From assembly GCA_947481575.1 (NCBI GenBank), contig CANKGV010000022.1:1-40619 (forward strand): a stretch of 40,619 bases of DNA. Reading direction: 5' to 3'. Positions 26,437-34,757 of the stretch are shown in pieces. The first letter of the stretch is position 1. Each line of letters opens with the position of its first letter. The translations under genes and the position numbers were made by a program. This DNA is from Alphaproteobacteria bacterium (GTDB lineage Bacteria > Pseudomonadota > Alphaproteobacteria > UBA2966 > CAIVPW01). A model generated the notes under the pieces. That model worked only from the letters and a program-made list of their open reading frames with translations, had not been told where the DNA came from and ran no database searches.

Positions 26437-28329
26437 ATGACCATGCGGATGACAGTATCCGCGTCCTTGCTGGCGATGGCAGCCGCTAGCGGGATGTCTG
26501 GCGTCGCCGTCGCAAACGACGACGTGCTCAAGCTTTCGAAGGACCCTGCCAACGTCGTGATGCCGAGCATCACCTACAACGGCTGGAACTACAGCCAGCT
26601 GACCCAGATTACGCAGGACAACGTCAAGAACCTGCAGCTGGCCTGGACCCTGCAGATCGGCATTCTCGACCAGCACGAAGCTTCGCCGCTGGTCGTTGGC
26701 GACACGATGTACATCGTGTCCCCGAAGCCGAACTACGTGTACGCCCTGGACCTGACGAAAGACGGCGTCATTAAGTGGGAATTCCGTCCCACGATGGACG
26801 TCGCCTTGGCGACTGCCCAGACCTGCTGCGGCGCGCAGACCCGCGGTCTGTACTACGCTGAAGGGAAGATCTTCTACGCAACCCTCGACGGCCAGGTGAT
26901 CGCGCTCGACGCGAAGTCGGGCGAGCAGCTGTGGCGCAACGTCGGCGCGGACATTGTCCGCGGCGAAGGCATGGCCGGCAACGCGCTGGTCATCCACAAC
27001 CTGTTCATCGGCGGTAACGAAGGTGGCGAGCGCGGCGCACGCGGTAAGGTGCACGCCTACGACATCAACACCGGCAAGAACGCCTGGACCTTCTACAACA
27101 TGGGTCCGAACAACGAAGTCGGCATCGGCCCGAAGTTCAAGCCGTTCTACGCCGACGACAAGATCCCGAACCCGGGCCTCGATTCCTGGTGGAAGGATTC
27201 GTGGAAGACCGGCGGCGGCACCTCGTGGGGCTACTTCACGTGGGATCCGGACGTCGACATCTTCCACTACTCGACCGGCAACTGCGGTCCGTGGAACCCG
27301 GACTACCGCCGCGAGTGGGGCAAGATCGACCTGGACGCCAACGGCGGCCTGAAGTCGTACAAGAGCAACTACTGCGCGTCGCAGATGGCGCGTAACGGCA
27401 CCACGGGCGAACTGATCTGGGCGTACAACATCACCCCGCAGGATCATTGGGACCTTGATGAGCCGCTGATCACCCCGTTGGTCGACATGACCATCAACGG
27501 TGTGCTCAAGAAGACGGCGGTCAAGTTTGCCCGCGACGGTTTCTTCTATGTTTGGGACCGCGTCACCGGCGAAATGTTGATCGAGCCGTGGATGGCCGAG
27601 TACCAGGACCTCAGCAAGGGCATCGATATGGCCACTGGTCGTCCGAAGTACGACATCGAGAAGATGATGTTCACCAACGTGGAAGACCGCCGCAAGTACA
27701 CGCAGGCGGATCCGCGCGGCGCGACGAAGCCGGCCGGTTACACGGGCACCGAAGTTGAGTACTGCCCGGGCACTGCGGCCCGCAACTGGGAAAACGACGC
27801 CTGGTCGCCCCGCACCAACCTCCTGTACACGCACTCGGACACGAGCTGCGCGATTCAGATCGTTGTGACCGGTGAGTACAAGCCGGGCGAGGGCTACACC
27901 CTGCGTCAGACCGCGGGCAATCCGGCCATCCCCAACAAGGGCATGGACGGCAAGGCGACGACCGTTCTGTCGAACCTGAAGGCCAACGACCCGATCGGCC
28001 GCAAGACCGCTTGGACCGTGCCGTACAACGACGGCGGCCGCGTCCCGGTCATGGCGACCGCGACCGACTTGCTGTTCCACGGCAACCAGGCTGAGGGCAC
28101 CTTCCAGGCGCTCGATGCCAAGACCGGCAAAGTGCTGTGGTCGTTCCGCGCTGGCGCCCGTTGGGGCCAGTCGCCGATCAGCTACTCGTTCGGTGGCAAG
28201 CAGTACATCGCCATCATCGCCTCGTCGGCCGCGGCCAACACGGCCGTCGCCGCCAACGCGGCCCCGGACAACGCGAACCGTTATCGCCGTTCGGGCACCA
28301 CGCTGTACGTGTTCAAGCTGCCCGGCTAA
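26437..28329 (+). CDS. PQQ-dependent alcohol dehydrogenase, lanthanide type (XoxF/ExaF-like)
   Basis: The protein has 630 residues: a signal peptide (cleavage near AVAN at 24-27), then an eight-bladed propeller. It oxidises a primary alcohol in the periplasm with PQQ and passes electrons to cytochrome c. The vicinal disulfide is Cys130-Cys131. By alignment to methanol dehydrogenase from memory, metal and catalytic residues are Glu198 (in GGERGARG), Asn282 (in STGNCGPW), Asp339 and the extra Asp341 (HWDLD), the D-x-D mark of lanthanide enzymes; calcium-type MxaF has Ala there. Arg366 fits the active-site Arg. The spacing between Asn282 and Asp339 is about 15 residues longer than in MxaF/XoxF. 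A strong GGGAGG site precedes the ATG and codons favour C-ending forms, suggesting high expression. The exact alcohol is not determined. Confidence 0.9.
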   Translation: MTMRMTVSASLLAMAAASGMSGVAVANDDVLKLSKDPANVVMPSITYNGWNYSQLTQITQDNVKNLQLAWTLQIGILDQHEASPLVVGDTMYIVSPKPNYVYALDLTKDGVIKWEFRPTMDVALATAQTCCGAQTRGLYYAEGKIFYATLDGQVIALDAKSGEQLWRNVGADIVRGEGMAGNALVIHNLFIGGNEGGERGARGKVHAYDINTGKNAWTFYNMGPNNEVGIGPKFKPFYADDKIPNPGLDSWWKDSWKTGGGTSWGYFTWDPDVDIFHYSTGNCGPWNPDYRREWGKIDLDANGGLKSYKSNYCASQMARNGTTGELIWAYNITPQDHWDLDEPLITPLVDMTINGVLKKTAVKFARDGFFYVWDRVTGEMLIEPWMAEYQDLSKGIDMATGRPKYDIEKMMFTNVEDRRKYTQADPRGATKPAGYTGTEVEYCPGTAARNWENDAWSPRTNLLYTHSDTSCAIQIVVTGEYKPGEGYTLRQTAGNPAIPNKGMDGKATTVLSNLKANDPIGRKTAWTVPYNDGGRVPVMATATDLLFHGNQAEGTFQALDAKTGKVLWSFRAGARWGQSPISYSFGGKQYIAIIASSAAANTAVAANAAPDNANRYRRSGTTLYVFKLPG

Positions 28330-28355
28330 TCCCGAGCGCTTGTAACTAGACTGTG

Positions 28356-28387
28356 AGGGGGGAGACGGTGTCTCCCCCCTTTTCTTT
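28356..28387 (+). terminator. Strong rho-independent terminator after the dehydrogenase
   Basis: An 11-bp stem (28356-28366 with 28370-28380) closes a GGT loop and is followed by TTTTCTTT (28380-28387). It ends the cytochrome-dehydrogenase transcript, so the downstream xoxJ-like and binding-protein genes need their own promoter in 28388-28509 or depend on read-through. Confidence 0.88.
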
Positions 28388-28509
28388 GCGCGGGTCGTTC
28401 CTTACCAACGCGGTGGTGTAGACTGCCGCGCCGCGCGTTCCCGCGATCCAGCGAAGGACGCCGGCTTGCGCGCTTATGGCCGGGAACGGCAGCAACGGTG
28501 AGAAGTCCC

Positions 28510-29334
28510 ATGATCCGAATTGGCTCAACCCAACCGCTCGGCATTGCAGCCCGCATTGCGGCGCTGACGATCACGGCCCTCGCGGTATTCGCGCCACCGG
28601 CCTCCGCGTGGGAACTGCGTGTTTGTGCCGATCCGGACAAACTCCCCTTTTCGCGCTCCGATGGCGCCGGGTTCGAGAACAAGATCGCCGAGCTGATCGC
28701 CAAGGAACTGCACGCCGACCTTACGTTCCTGTGGACCCCCCAGACCCCGGATATGATCAACCAGGCATTGCGGGTCGGGGAGTGCGATATCATCGCTGGC
28801 GTTGAAGACGGTCAGGCAGCACTTACCTCCACCCTCGCCTACTACCGCAGCCCGATGGTGTTTCTGCAGCGCGCCGATAGCCAGCCGCGCGTCGAGATGT
28901 TCGACGATCCGGCGCTTCGCAATATGCGCATCGGGATCCAGCCTTCCGGCGGCGTCGCCCACGATGCGCTGGAAGTGCGCGGCCTCGGCGCGAACTTGAA
29001 GTTCTATGACTTTCTGATGACTCCAATCATCGAAGACATCGCCAAGGGAACCGAGATTGACATCGGTGTTCTATGGGGGCCGGCCGCCGGGTATTTCGGG
29101 GCCCTGCAGGACGTACCGATGGTGGTCTCGCCGGTCACGCCGGAGTTTGAGCCGCCGTTTACGCCCATGTACATCAATATCGTAATGGGGGTCCGGCGTG
29201 GCGACGAAGCGCTGCGCGACCTTCTCGATTTCGCCATCTCCCAGCAATGGGAGGCAATCAACGCCGTTTTAGCGGAGTTCCACATTCCGGTCATGCCGCT
29301 AAGCCGCCCGATACTTACTTTGGGAGCGCAGTAG
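28510..29334 (+). CDS. XoxJ/MoxJ-like periplasmic solute-binding protein
   Basis: The product has 274 residues with a Sec signal peptide (about 1-31, cleavage after ASA) and a type II periplasmic-binding fold (ELRVCADPDKLPFS onwards). This is the quinoprotein-dehydrogenase-associated group, called MoxJ/XoxJ, encoded next to methanol and other PQQ dehydrogenases. Family members are thought to help mature or activate the dehydrogenase in the periplasm rather than to feed a transporter. I chose ATG 28510 over a GTG twelve bases upstream because it starts the signal peptide more naturally. The gene is two bases from the next binding-protein gene, so the two are cotranscribed. Confidence 0.88.
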   Translation: MIRIGSTQPLGIAARIAALTITALAVFAPPASAWELRVCADPDKLPFSRSDGAGFENKIAELIAKELHADLTFLWTPQTPDMINQALRVGECDIIAGVEDGQAALTSTLAYYRSPMVFLQRADSQPRVEMFDDPALRNMRIGIQPSGGVAHDALEVRGLGANLKFYDFLMTPIIEDIAKGTEIDIGVLWGPAAGYFGALQDVPMVVSPVTPEFEPPFTPMYINIVMGVRRGDEALRDLLDFAISQQWEAINAVLAEFHIPVMPLSRPILTLGAQ

Positions 29335-29336
29335 CC

Positions 29337-30653
29337 ATGTGGACCCCGAACCGTCGCCAACTCCTGGTCGCGGGTGGCGCCGCCGCCTCGGCTGCCCTGC
29401 TTCGCCCGGCCGGCGCGCAGGTCAAGACGCTCCGGCCATTCCGTGTCGGCGTCGTGCTTCCCGCCAAGACGGGATTGTCCACGGTGCGGACCTCGATCAC
29501 CGACTATGCGGGTGAGGCGGGACGCATGGGCACCATTCTGGCCGAGGGCAAGATCGGCGACCCGGCTAGTGCCGCCGGCTGGCACCTTGAGGTCCTGCAG
29601 GCCAATTCGCCGAGCGCGGACGCAGCGAAACGTGCCGGCGAGCGTCTAGCCGCCACCGGCAACATTTGCGCCCTGGTCGGCGGCGTCGGCGACGGCCAAG
29701 CCGAAGTGCTGAGCGCGATTGCCGAGAAGGCAAGAATTCCGTTCTTCAACATCGGCTCGCCAAACGATGCTCTGCGCAACGCGGCCTGCGGGCGCTACAC
29801 GTTCCACATCGAAGCAAGCGCCGCGATGTACCTCGACATGCTGGTCACGTGGTCGGCCGCCAAGGGACAGAAGCGTTGGTTCGTCGTCCACGAGGACAAC
29901 GATGCCGGCAAGCGCTTGCTGCAGCGCGCCACCAAGTCGATCGCAACGTTCGGGGCCGGCGGTACCGTCGTTGCCTCGGCCGCGGTCAAGCGGGAGGCGC
30001 CCGCGTACATCAACGAGCTCAATGCTGCCGGTCGCTCCGGCGCCGATGTCTTCTTGATGCTGCTCAACGGCTCGGACCAGATCGCGTTCCTTGGCAATAT
30101 GGACGATATGGGTTTGCCGGCCGCGGTCGTGGCGTTGCCCGATGCGGTGACGCAAACCCGCGACTACATCGTCTCGGCCCGGTACCTCGCGCCCGGCACC
30201 AACCCGCGCTACCGCCCCACGGCATGGGATTGCACCATGACCGCCAACGGCGCGGCTGAGTTCAACAACTCGTTCCTGTTGCGGTGGAGCTTCCCTGCCG
30301 ACCCGACCGGTTGGGCCGCGTTCAGCGCCATCAAGATGGTATTCCAGGCCGCCCAGGCGACGAACTCGCTCGACGGTCCGACGGTAGCGAAGTACCTCGA
30401 GGCACCGGGCACCACGTTCGACCTGGGGAAAGGGCCGGGCGTGTCGTTCCGTCCGTGGGACCACCAGCTGCGCCAGCCACTCTATATGATCAAGGTCGAT
30501 CAGGACGTGGAGTGGCAGCGGGAGGAAATCCCGACGTGGATCGCGCTTGCCTCGGTCGGTGCCGAATTTCCGGCGGCGAACCAGACCGGAACTGCGATCG
30601 AGCGCCTGGACCGGTTCGGCGATGGCGCCACCGGATCGGCTTGCAAGTTCTGA
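29337..30653 (+). CDS. LivK-like binding protein of the PQQ-alcohol-dehydrogenase ABC system, copy 1
   Basis: The product has 438 residues and a twin-arginine-like signal (NRRQLLVAGG, cleavage near AGAQ). A type I periplasmic-binding fold follows, of the kind usual for branched-chain amino acid receptors. The segments NIGSPNDALRN, ASAAMYLDMLVTW and SFRPWDHQLRQPLY match the second copy at 34758-36044, so they are paralogues. This group is known as the binding protein of the PQQ-dependent alcohol dehydrogenase ABC cluster. The ATG at 29337 follows GGGAG and sits two bases after the XoxJ-like stop; an earlier start inside that gene is rejected. Its ligand is unknown. It faces the ABC operon, separated by 39 bases with a GC-rich hairpin. 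Confidence 0.87.
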   Translation: MWTPNRRQLLVAGGAAASAALLRPAGAQVKTLRPFRVGVVLPAKTGLSTVRTSITDYAGEAGRMGTILAEGKIGDPASAAGWHLEVLQANSPSADAAKRAGERLAATGNICALVGGVGDGQAEVLSAIAEKARIPFFNIGSPNDALRNAACGRYTFHIEASAAMYLDMLVTWSAAKGQKRWFVVHEDNDAGKRLLQRATKSIATFGAGGTVVASAAVKREAPAYINELNAAGRSGADVFLMLLNGSDQIAFLGNMDDMGLPAAVVALPDAVTQTRDYIVSARYLAPGTNPRYRPTAWDCTMTANGAAEFNNSFLLRWSFPADPTGWAAFSAIKMVFQAAQATNSLDGPTVAKYLEAPGTTFDLGKGPGVSFRPWDHQLRQPLYMIKVDQDVEWQREEIPTWIALASVGAEFPAANQTGTAIERLDRFGDGATGSACKF

Positions 30654-30661
30654 GCCCTGGG

Positions 30662-30682
30662 CCGGCGCCCGCGCGGCGCCGG
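30662..30682. terminator. GC-rich hairpin between convergent genes
   Basis: CCGGCGCC (30662-30669) pairs with GGCGCCGG (30675-30682) around CGCGC. It fills most of the 39-base gap between two convergent operons. No U-run follows on either strand, so termination may be weak or Rho-assisted. Confidence 0.4.
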
Positions 30683-30692
30683 TCTGCGCCGC

Positions 30693-31592
30693 TTAGCGGC
30701 TTTTCAGCATCCGGCCCATCATAAAGGCCGCCACAACGGTGGCGACCAGGGGCAGGGCGAAGGTCACCAGCAGGTCGGCGGCCATCGGCAGCTGTTCGAA
30801 GCCCAGCAGCACGTGGCGCAGCAGGTCGAGCTGGTAGCTCACCGGATTGCAGTAGACCAACACCTGAATCCATGCGGGCAACTGCACAACCCAGCCCCCG
30901 CCAATGGCAAAGATGCCGAGCCGGCGCAGTTCATCGCGCAGTGCGTCCGGGATCTGAATGAACCCCACGCCGCCGATCACGCCACGTAGCGGGAAGATTG
31001 AGCCCGACAGAAAGTACAGCGGCTGGATGACGCCGTTGGCGATCGCGCCGAAGCCCTCGTAGGTCTTCAGGCGCGTCGCGATGATGACGCCCACGGCGGT
31101 CATCAGAATGCCCATGAAGAACATGACGACCCACGCCTCGATGATCGCCACCGGGTCGATCGCGACGTAGATGCCGGGCAGGAACAGTAGCGGAATGGTG
31201 CCCTGCACCACCGCGATGCTGGCCCCGCCCAGCAGCTTGCCGAGGGTCACCGACAGCATGGGCGCGGGCGATACCATAACCTCGCGCAACAGCCCAACCT
31301 CGCGATCCCACACCAGCGAGATCGCGCACTGCAGCGACGCGTACAGCACGTTCAGCGTGATCACGCCGGGCAAGATGTATTGGCCATAGGTGTAGCCTTC
31401 GATCTCGCGCAGCGACGCGCCGAGGCCGAAGCCGAGAATCACCAGCCACAGGATGGTTCGCGACAAACCGCCCCACAGCTGCGAGCGGTCGCGGAAGAAG
31501 CGCAACATCTCGCGCTGCCACATGATGTGGACGACCGCGGGGGAAATTCCCATCCAGGCCTTGACGCCGATCGGAGCCGCCATTTCGGTCAT
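30693..31592 (-). CDS. ABC-2 type permease of the PQQ-alcohol system (PedC-like)
   Basis: The protein has 299 residues and about six membrane helices in the ABC-2 export arrangement, with an N-terminal amphipathic helix and the conserved membrane region LYASLQCAISLVWDREVGLLREVMVSP. It should move its substrate outward across the inner membrane using the ATPase in the next gene. Such permeases accompany PQQ alcohol dehydrogenases in Pseudomonas (PedC in the ped cluster), but the substrate is unsettled. Its ATG overlaps the ATPase stop (ATGA, 31589-31592). It is the last gene of the four-gene operon. Confidence 0.88.
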   Translation of the reverse strand: MTEMAAPIGVKAWMGISPAVVHIMWQREMLRFFRDRSQLWGGLSRTILWLVILGFGLGASLREIEGYTYGQYILPGVITLNVLYASLQCAISLVWDREVGLLREVMVSPAPMLSVTLGKLLGGASIAVVQGTIPLLFLPGIYVAIDPVAIIEAWVVMFFMGILMTAVGVIIATRLKTYEGFGAIANGVIQPLYFLSGSIFPLRGVIGGVGFIQIPDALRDELRRLGIFAIGGGWVVQLPAWIQVLVYCNPVSYQLDLLRHVLLGFEQLPMAADLLVTFALPLVATVVAAFMMGRMLKSR

Positions 31593-32410
31593 CGCGTGTG
31601 TTCGCCTCCGCGTTTACCGAAGCTCACGGTCATTTCGCGCGCGGTCGCGCTTTCGGTGCGCAGCGCATGGCCGGTCATCCGGATGAATACATCTTCCAAG
31701 GTAGCGCCGGGCGTGGTGGCGTGTTTGGCGACCAATTCTGCGGGCGGGCCGATAGCAACCAGCTTGCCCTTGTCGATGATGCCAACCCGGTCGCACGCCT
31801 CGGCCTCGGGCATGTAGTGGGTGGTCATCAACACCGTCATGCCGTTTTCGCGCAGGGCACCGATGCGCTCCCACAAGTTGCGGCGCCCTTGGGGGTCGAG
31901 GCCCAAGGTCGGTTCGTCGAGAAACAATACCCGCGGCTTGTGCATGATCGCGCGGGCCAGTTCCAAGCGGCGCTTCATGCCGCCGGAGAACGCGCGCACC
32001 CGGCGCTTACCGACCTCCGTGAGCGAAGCCCAAGTCAGGGCCTCGTCCACCGCCTGGCGGCGGTCGCGCCGCGCGATGCCATACAGCACCGCGTGAATCT
32101 CAAGGTTCTCGGCGGCGGTTAGGCGCTCATCCAGCGCCGGATCCTGGAACACCATGCCCAGTTCGCGCCGCACGGCCTTGGCCTCGGTCACCACGTCGTG
32201 GCCCATCACCGTCGCTTGGCCCGAGGTGGGCGCGACCAGCGTCGTGAGGATGTGCATGACCGTGGACTTGCCGGCGCCGTTCGGGCCCAACAAGGCGAAG
32301 AATTCGCCCCGTGCGACGGCAAACGACACACTTTCGGCCGCCACTACATTTCCGTAGCGGCGGCCGATCTCGATTGCCTCGATGGCGGCGGAAGGCGTTG
32401 TTGGCGTCAA
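31589..32410 (-). CDS. ABC transporter ATPase of the PQQ-alcohol system
   Basis: The protein has 273 residues. Walker A is GPNGAGKST (42-50), the ABC signature is FSGGMKRRLELARA, Walker B is RVLFLDEPTLGLD, and the switch His sits in MTTHYMPEAEACD. This is the drug-export (DRA/NodI-like) ATPase type that works with ABC-2 permeases. The likely start is TTG at 32408-32410, overlapping the upstream stop and preceded by AAGGA; no ATG lies near. It overlaps both neighbours by four bases, so the operon is tightly coupled. Confidence 0.93.
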   Translation of the reverse strand: MTPTTPSAAIEAIEIGRRYGNVVAAESVSFAVARGEFFALLGPNGAGKSTVMHILTTLVAPTSGQATVMGHDVVTEAKAVRRELGMVFQDPALDERLTAAENLEIHAVLYGIARRDRRQAVDEALTWASLTEVGKRRVRAFSGGMKRRLELARAIMHKPRVLFLDEPTLGLDPQGRRNLWERIGALRENGMTVLMTTHYMPEAEACDRVGIIDKGKLVAIGPPAELVAKHATTPGATLEDVFIRMTGHALRTESATAREMTVSFGKRGGEHTR

Positions 32411-33498
32411 TGCAGATCCTTGGCCGCCTCATTGAACACGGTAACCAGCTCCCGGCACAACTGCGCATTCGAAACCTGGCGCGTGTCCGGGGGCAGATTC
32501 TCAAAGCCCTCGTAGAAATCGTATTCCACCTCGACCAACCGCGGAAACACCTGAGTCGCCTTTTGGCGCAGGTTCACCGAAATAAGATCGAGCGTACCGG
32601 CCAGCTGCACCCGGTAGTGATCGAGCACCGCCGACACCCCTTCGACGCCGATGGCATCGTCGCCGCGCTCATAGGCCTCGCACGCGGTGGTCGTGACAGC
32701 CGCCAAGTGAGTTGCCAGGCGCCTCAGATCGCGGCCGGTGTGGAGATACGAATCACCGACCAGTTCGATTAGGCCGACCATCTGGATCGCCAGCGCTTCC
32801 ACGTCTTCGGCTTCCTCCGCCGGGAACGGAATCTTCGGCTCTGGCTTGGCGTAGAACACGGACTTCAACACATCCAGCACGCCGTTGCCTTCGGCGCGCT
32901 GGGCGGGAGTGGCCTGCGGAGCGATTTCCGCCCACAGCACCTCGACGCGGCGAACTGCGGCCCAGCCGTTGGGGTAGCCCCAGTTCTCCCGAATTGCGTC
33001 CTCGAACGCTTCGGCGACGCCATCGTTCGCCATGAGCAGGTTCGCGAGAACCGCGGCTTTGAAGTGCGTGGTCTTCTGCACCGCGGGATCGACGACGACG
33101 TCATAGGCCTGGGCCAGCAGCGCACGCGCTTTGACCACCTCGGCGGTGACCGCCTTGCCTCCCTGCACGTCCGCCATCACGTCATGCAGCGCCGCGGCCA
33201 GGCTCTTCTCCAGCGCCGGGTTGCCCTTCGCGAGGGTGCCGCGAAAGCGGGCGAAGTCGCGTAGTTCCATGCGCTGCAGCTGTGGCACCAACGCGGGGTT
33301 CACCGGCGCGGCGAACGCCTGCGCCATGTTGAGGCGCTGGCCGACCATTTCGAAGCCGTAGGCCTGGCTCTGGAACAGCAGGTTCTCGAAGAACGGATCG
33401 AATTTATGGGTTTCCTGTTGGGCGTTGGCCGGCAGGGCCGCCATCGCGGAAACGCATACGACGCCAGCGGCAATCCACATGCGAATGTGGTTACCCAT
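32407..33498 (-). CDS. Exported helical protein of unknown function in the PQQ ABC operon
   Basis: From the ATG at 33496-33498 (preceded by GGAG) the product has 363 residues with a Sec signal (about 1-26, ANAQQ). The mature protein is almost wholly alpha-helical and contains a single cysteine near the C-terminus (in AQLCRELV). A stretch of alternating charged and hydrophobic helices suggests an all-alpha repeat or bundle. I recognise no named domain. It overlaps the beta-propeller gene by eight bases and the ATPase gene by four, so it belongs to the same protein complex or pathway. A periplasmic adaptor between the ABC exporter and the propeller is possible but is only an inference. Confidence 0.75.
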   Translation of the reverse strand: MGNHIRMWIAAGVVCVSAMAALPANAQQETHKFDPFFENLLFQSQAYGFEMVGQRLNMAQAFAAPVNPALVPQLQRMELRDFARFRGTLAKGNPALEKSLAAALHDVMADVQGGKAVTAEVVKARALLAQAYDVVVDPAVQKTTHFKAAVLANLLMANDGVAEAFEDAIRENWGYPNGWAAVRRVEVLWAEIAPQATPAQRAEGNGVLDVLKSVFYAKPEPKIPFPAEEAEDVEALAIQMVGLIELVGDSYLHTGRDLRRLATHLAAVTTTACEAYERGDDAIGVEGVSAVLDHYRVQLAGTLDLISVNLRQKATQVFPRLVEVEYDFYEGFENLPPDTRQVSNAQLCRELVTVFNEAAKDLH

Positions 33499-34546
33499 GG
33501 GGGATAACTCCGATTTGGACCGAGTGGGCCCCGCGGCCCGCCTGGATGGTGTTGACCACACACATGCACTGCGTGTCGATCACCGACACGCTGTCCGACA
33601 GCCCGTTCGCGGTATAGATCTTCTTGCCGTCGGGAGTCATGGTGACGCCCCACGGGCGGCGGCCCATGTTCTCTTTGATCGTCGTGGAAACCTTGTTGGT
33701 GTCCGTGTCGATTACGTAGATGGAGTTGGTGCCGCCACCAGCCACGTACAAGCGCTTGCCGCTGGGGTCGACGATCAGTTCCACCGGGCGCGAGTCCAGG
33801 CCGAGGTTGATCGTACCGCTTACCAACTGAGTCTTGGTGTCGATGACCGAGATCGTGCCGCCGATTTCGGCGCTCACGTAAGCCTTCGATCCGTCGAGCG
33901 AGAACACCACCACGCGCGGCCGGTTGCCGACGAGCAGGTGCTTGATGATCTTCTTGTTCTCAATGTCGTAGATCGTAACCGTGTGGGTTGCTTCGGCGGT
34001 CAGGTACACCCACTTGCCGTCGGGGCTCACTGCAACGCCTTCGGCCTCGATGCCGGTGCGGAAGGACACGAAGTTTTCGCCGGTGCCGATATCGTACCCC
34101 GCACCCTGCGCGCGCGCTTCGAGCGACGCCCAAATTTGCGTCCCGGTCGGGTTCAGCGCCAGCCGTTCGGGGTTGCCACCCGCGCGGTACTCGCGGATCA
34201 CCTGGCTGGTACGCACGTCGATCGCGATGATCTTGTCTTCCGGAGTTTCGAACTCCGGATGGAAGTCGCTGACCGCCACATAAATGATCGTGCCATCGGG
34301 GCTGACCGACATGCCGCGTGGCCGCACCACTCCGGGACGGCCGGAGATCTGAATGGTGCCGACCAACTTGTCGGTCGCGGTGTCGATCACCGAAATGTCG
34401 GCGCCGTACTCGTTGGCCACATAAATTCGGTAGGTGTCTTGGGCCTGGGCGCTGGCAACGCCCGCACCGAGAACCCCTGCCGCCAACACGAACCCGGCCA
34501 CCGTAGCGCGCGCGCAACGGCGCTTCAGCACTGCAAACATACTCAC
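33491..34546 (-). CDS. YVTN beta-propeller protein of the PQQ-alcohol system
   Basis: The product has 351 residues: a signal peptide (cleavage near ASAQAQ), then repeats with the YVTN/SPDG pattern. Examples are YRIYVANEYGADISVIDT, MSVSPDGTIIYVA, VAVSPDGKWVYLT and MTPDGKKIYTANG, giving a beta-propeller of about seven blades in the periplasm. This protein is a regular member of the PQQ-alcohol-dehydrogenase ABC cluster. The GTG at 34544-34546 has a GGGGAG site at good spacing; an ATG two codons on would be too far. A CMC pair near the C-terminus is unusual. It starts the operon, with regulatory repeats upstream. Confidence 0.9.
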   Translation of the reverse strand: MSMFAVLKRRCARATVAGFVLAAGVLGAGVASAQAQDTYRIYVANEYGADISVIDTATDKLVGTIQISGRPGVVRPRGMSVSPDGTIIYVAVSDFHPEFETPEDKIIAIDVRTSQVIREYRAGGNPERLALNPTGTQIWASLEARAQGAGYDIGTGENFVSFRTGIEAEGVAVSPDGKWVYLTAEATHTVTIYDIENKKIIKHLLVGNRPRVVVFSLDGSKAYVSAEIGGTISVIDTKTQLVSGTINLGLDSRPVELIVDPSGKRLYVAGGGTNSIYVIDTDTNKVSTTIKENMGRRPWGVTMTPDGKKIYTANGLSDSVSVIDTQCMCVVNTIQAGRGAHSVQIGVIPHG

Positions 34547-34592
34547 GACATCATCTCCCCGAGTCGGGCTTGGACCGCGGCGCCGACCCGCT

Positions 34593-34609
34593 TATTGGTT
34601 TTTCCAATA
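34593..34609 (-). promoter_or_regulatory. Inverted repeat TATTGG-TTTTT-CCAATA upstream of the ABC operon
   Basis: Perfect 6-base arms (34593-34598 and 34604-34609) flank five T's, 47-63 bases upstream of the beta-propeller start. The AT-rich symmetrical site in a GC-rich genome looks like an operator. On the minus strand TTGGGC and TATGTG spaced by 17 bases lie just upstream, a weak promoter match. Seen directly; its function is inferred. Confidence 0.4.
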
Positions 34610-34707
34610 GTGCACATAAAGCAAACGCCATGCCAGCCCAACACCGGCGCTCGGCCTTGAAAACTCAAGCAATTTGCTGACACAACCCGTCACCGGCCCC
34701 CTGGCTG

Positions 34708-34736
34708 TGGTGGCTGACAGAAACCACCATTGTCAG
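34708..34736. promoter_or_regulatory. Two interleaved, mutually exclusive inverted repeats
   Basis: TGGTGG (34708-34713) pairs with CCACCA (34724-34729), and CTGACA (34714-34719) pairs with TGTCAG (34731-34736). Only one pairing can form at a time. It lies 22 bases after the second binding-protein gene ends, on the way to the beta-propeller gene. There is no U-run. It may be a terminator/antiterminator-like switch or a protein-binding site. Confidence 0.35.
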
Positions 34737-34757
34737 GAGTTCGCGCGCTCTCCCCGC

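Noticed and set aside
27246-27254. Asp-Pro-Asp at residues 270-272 of the dehydrogenase as the lanthanide D-x-D motif
   Set aside because: It lies before the metal-binding Asn282. Alignment to the HDEWD segment of MxaF puts the catalytic pair at Asp339/Asp341 instead.
26140-28080. 646-residue open frame antisense to the dehydrogenase
   Set aside because: It is a shadow of a strongly biased GC-rich gene. Its Val/Arg-rich composition is unlike protein, and the opposite strand encodes a full recognised enzyme.
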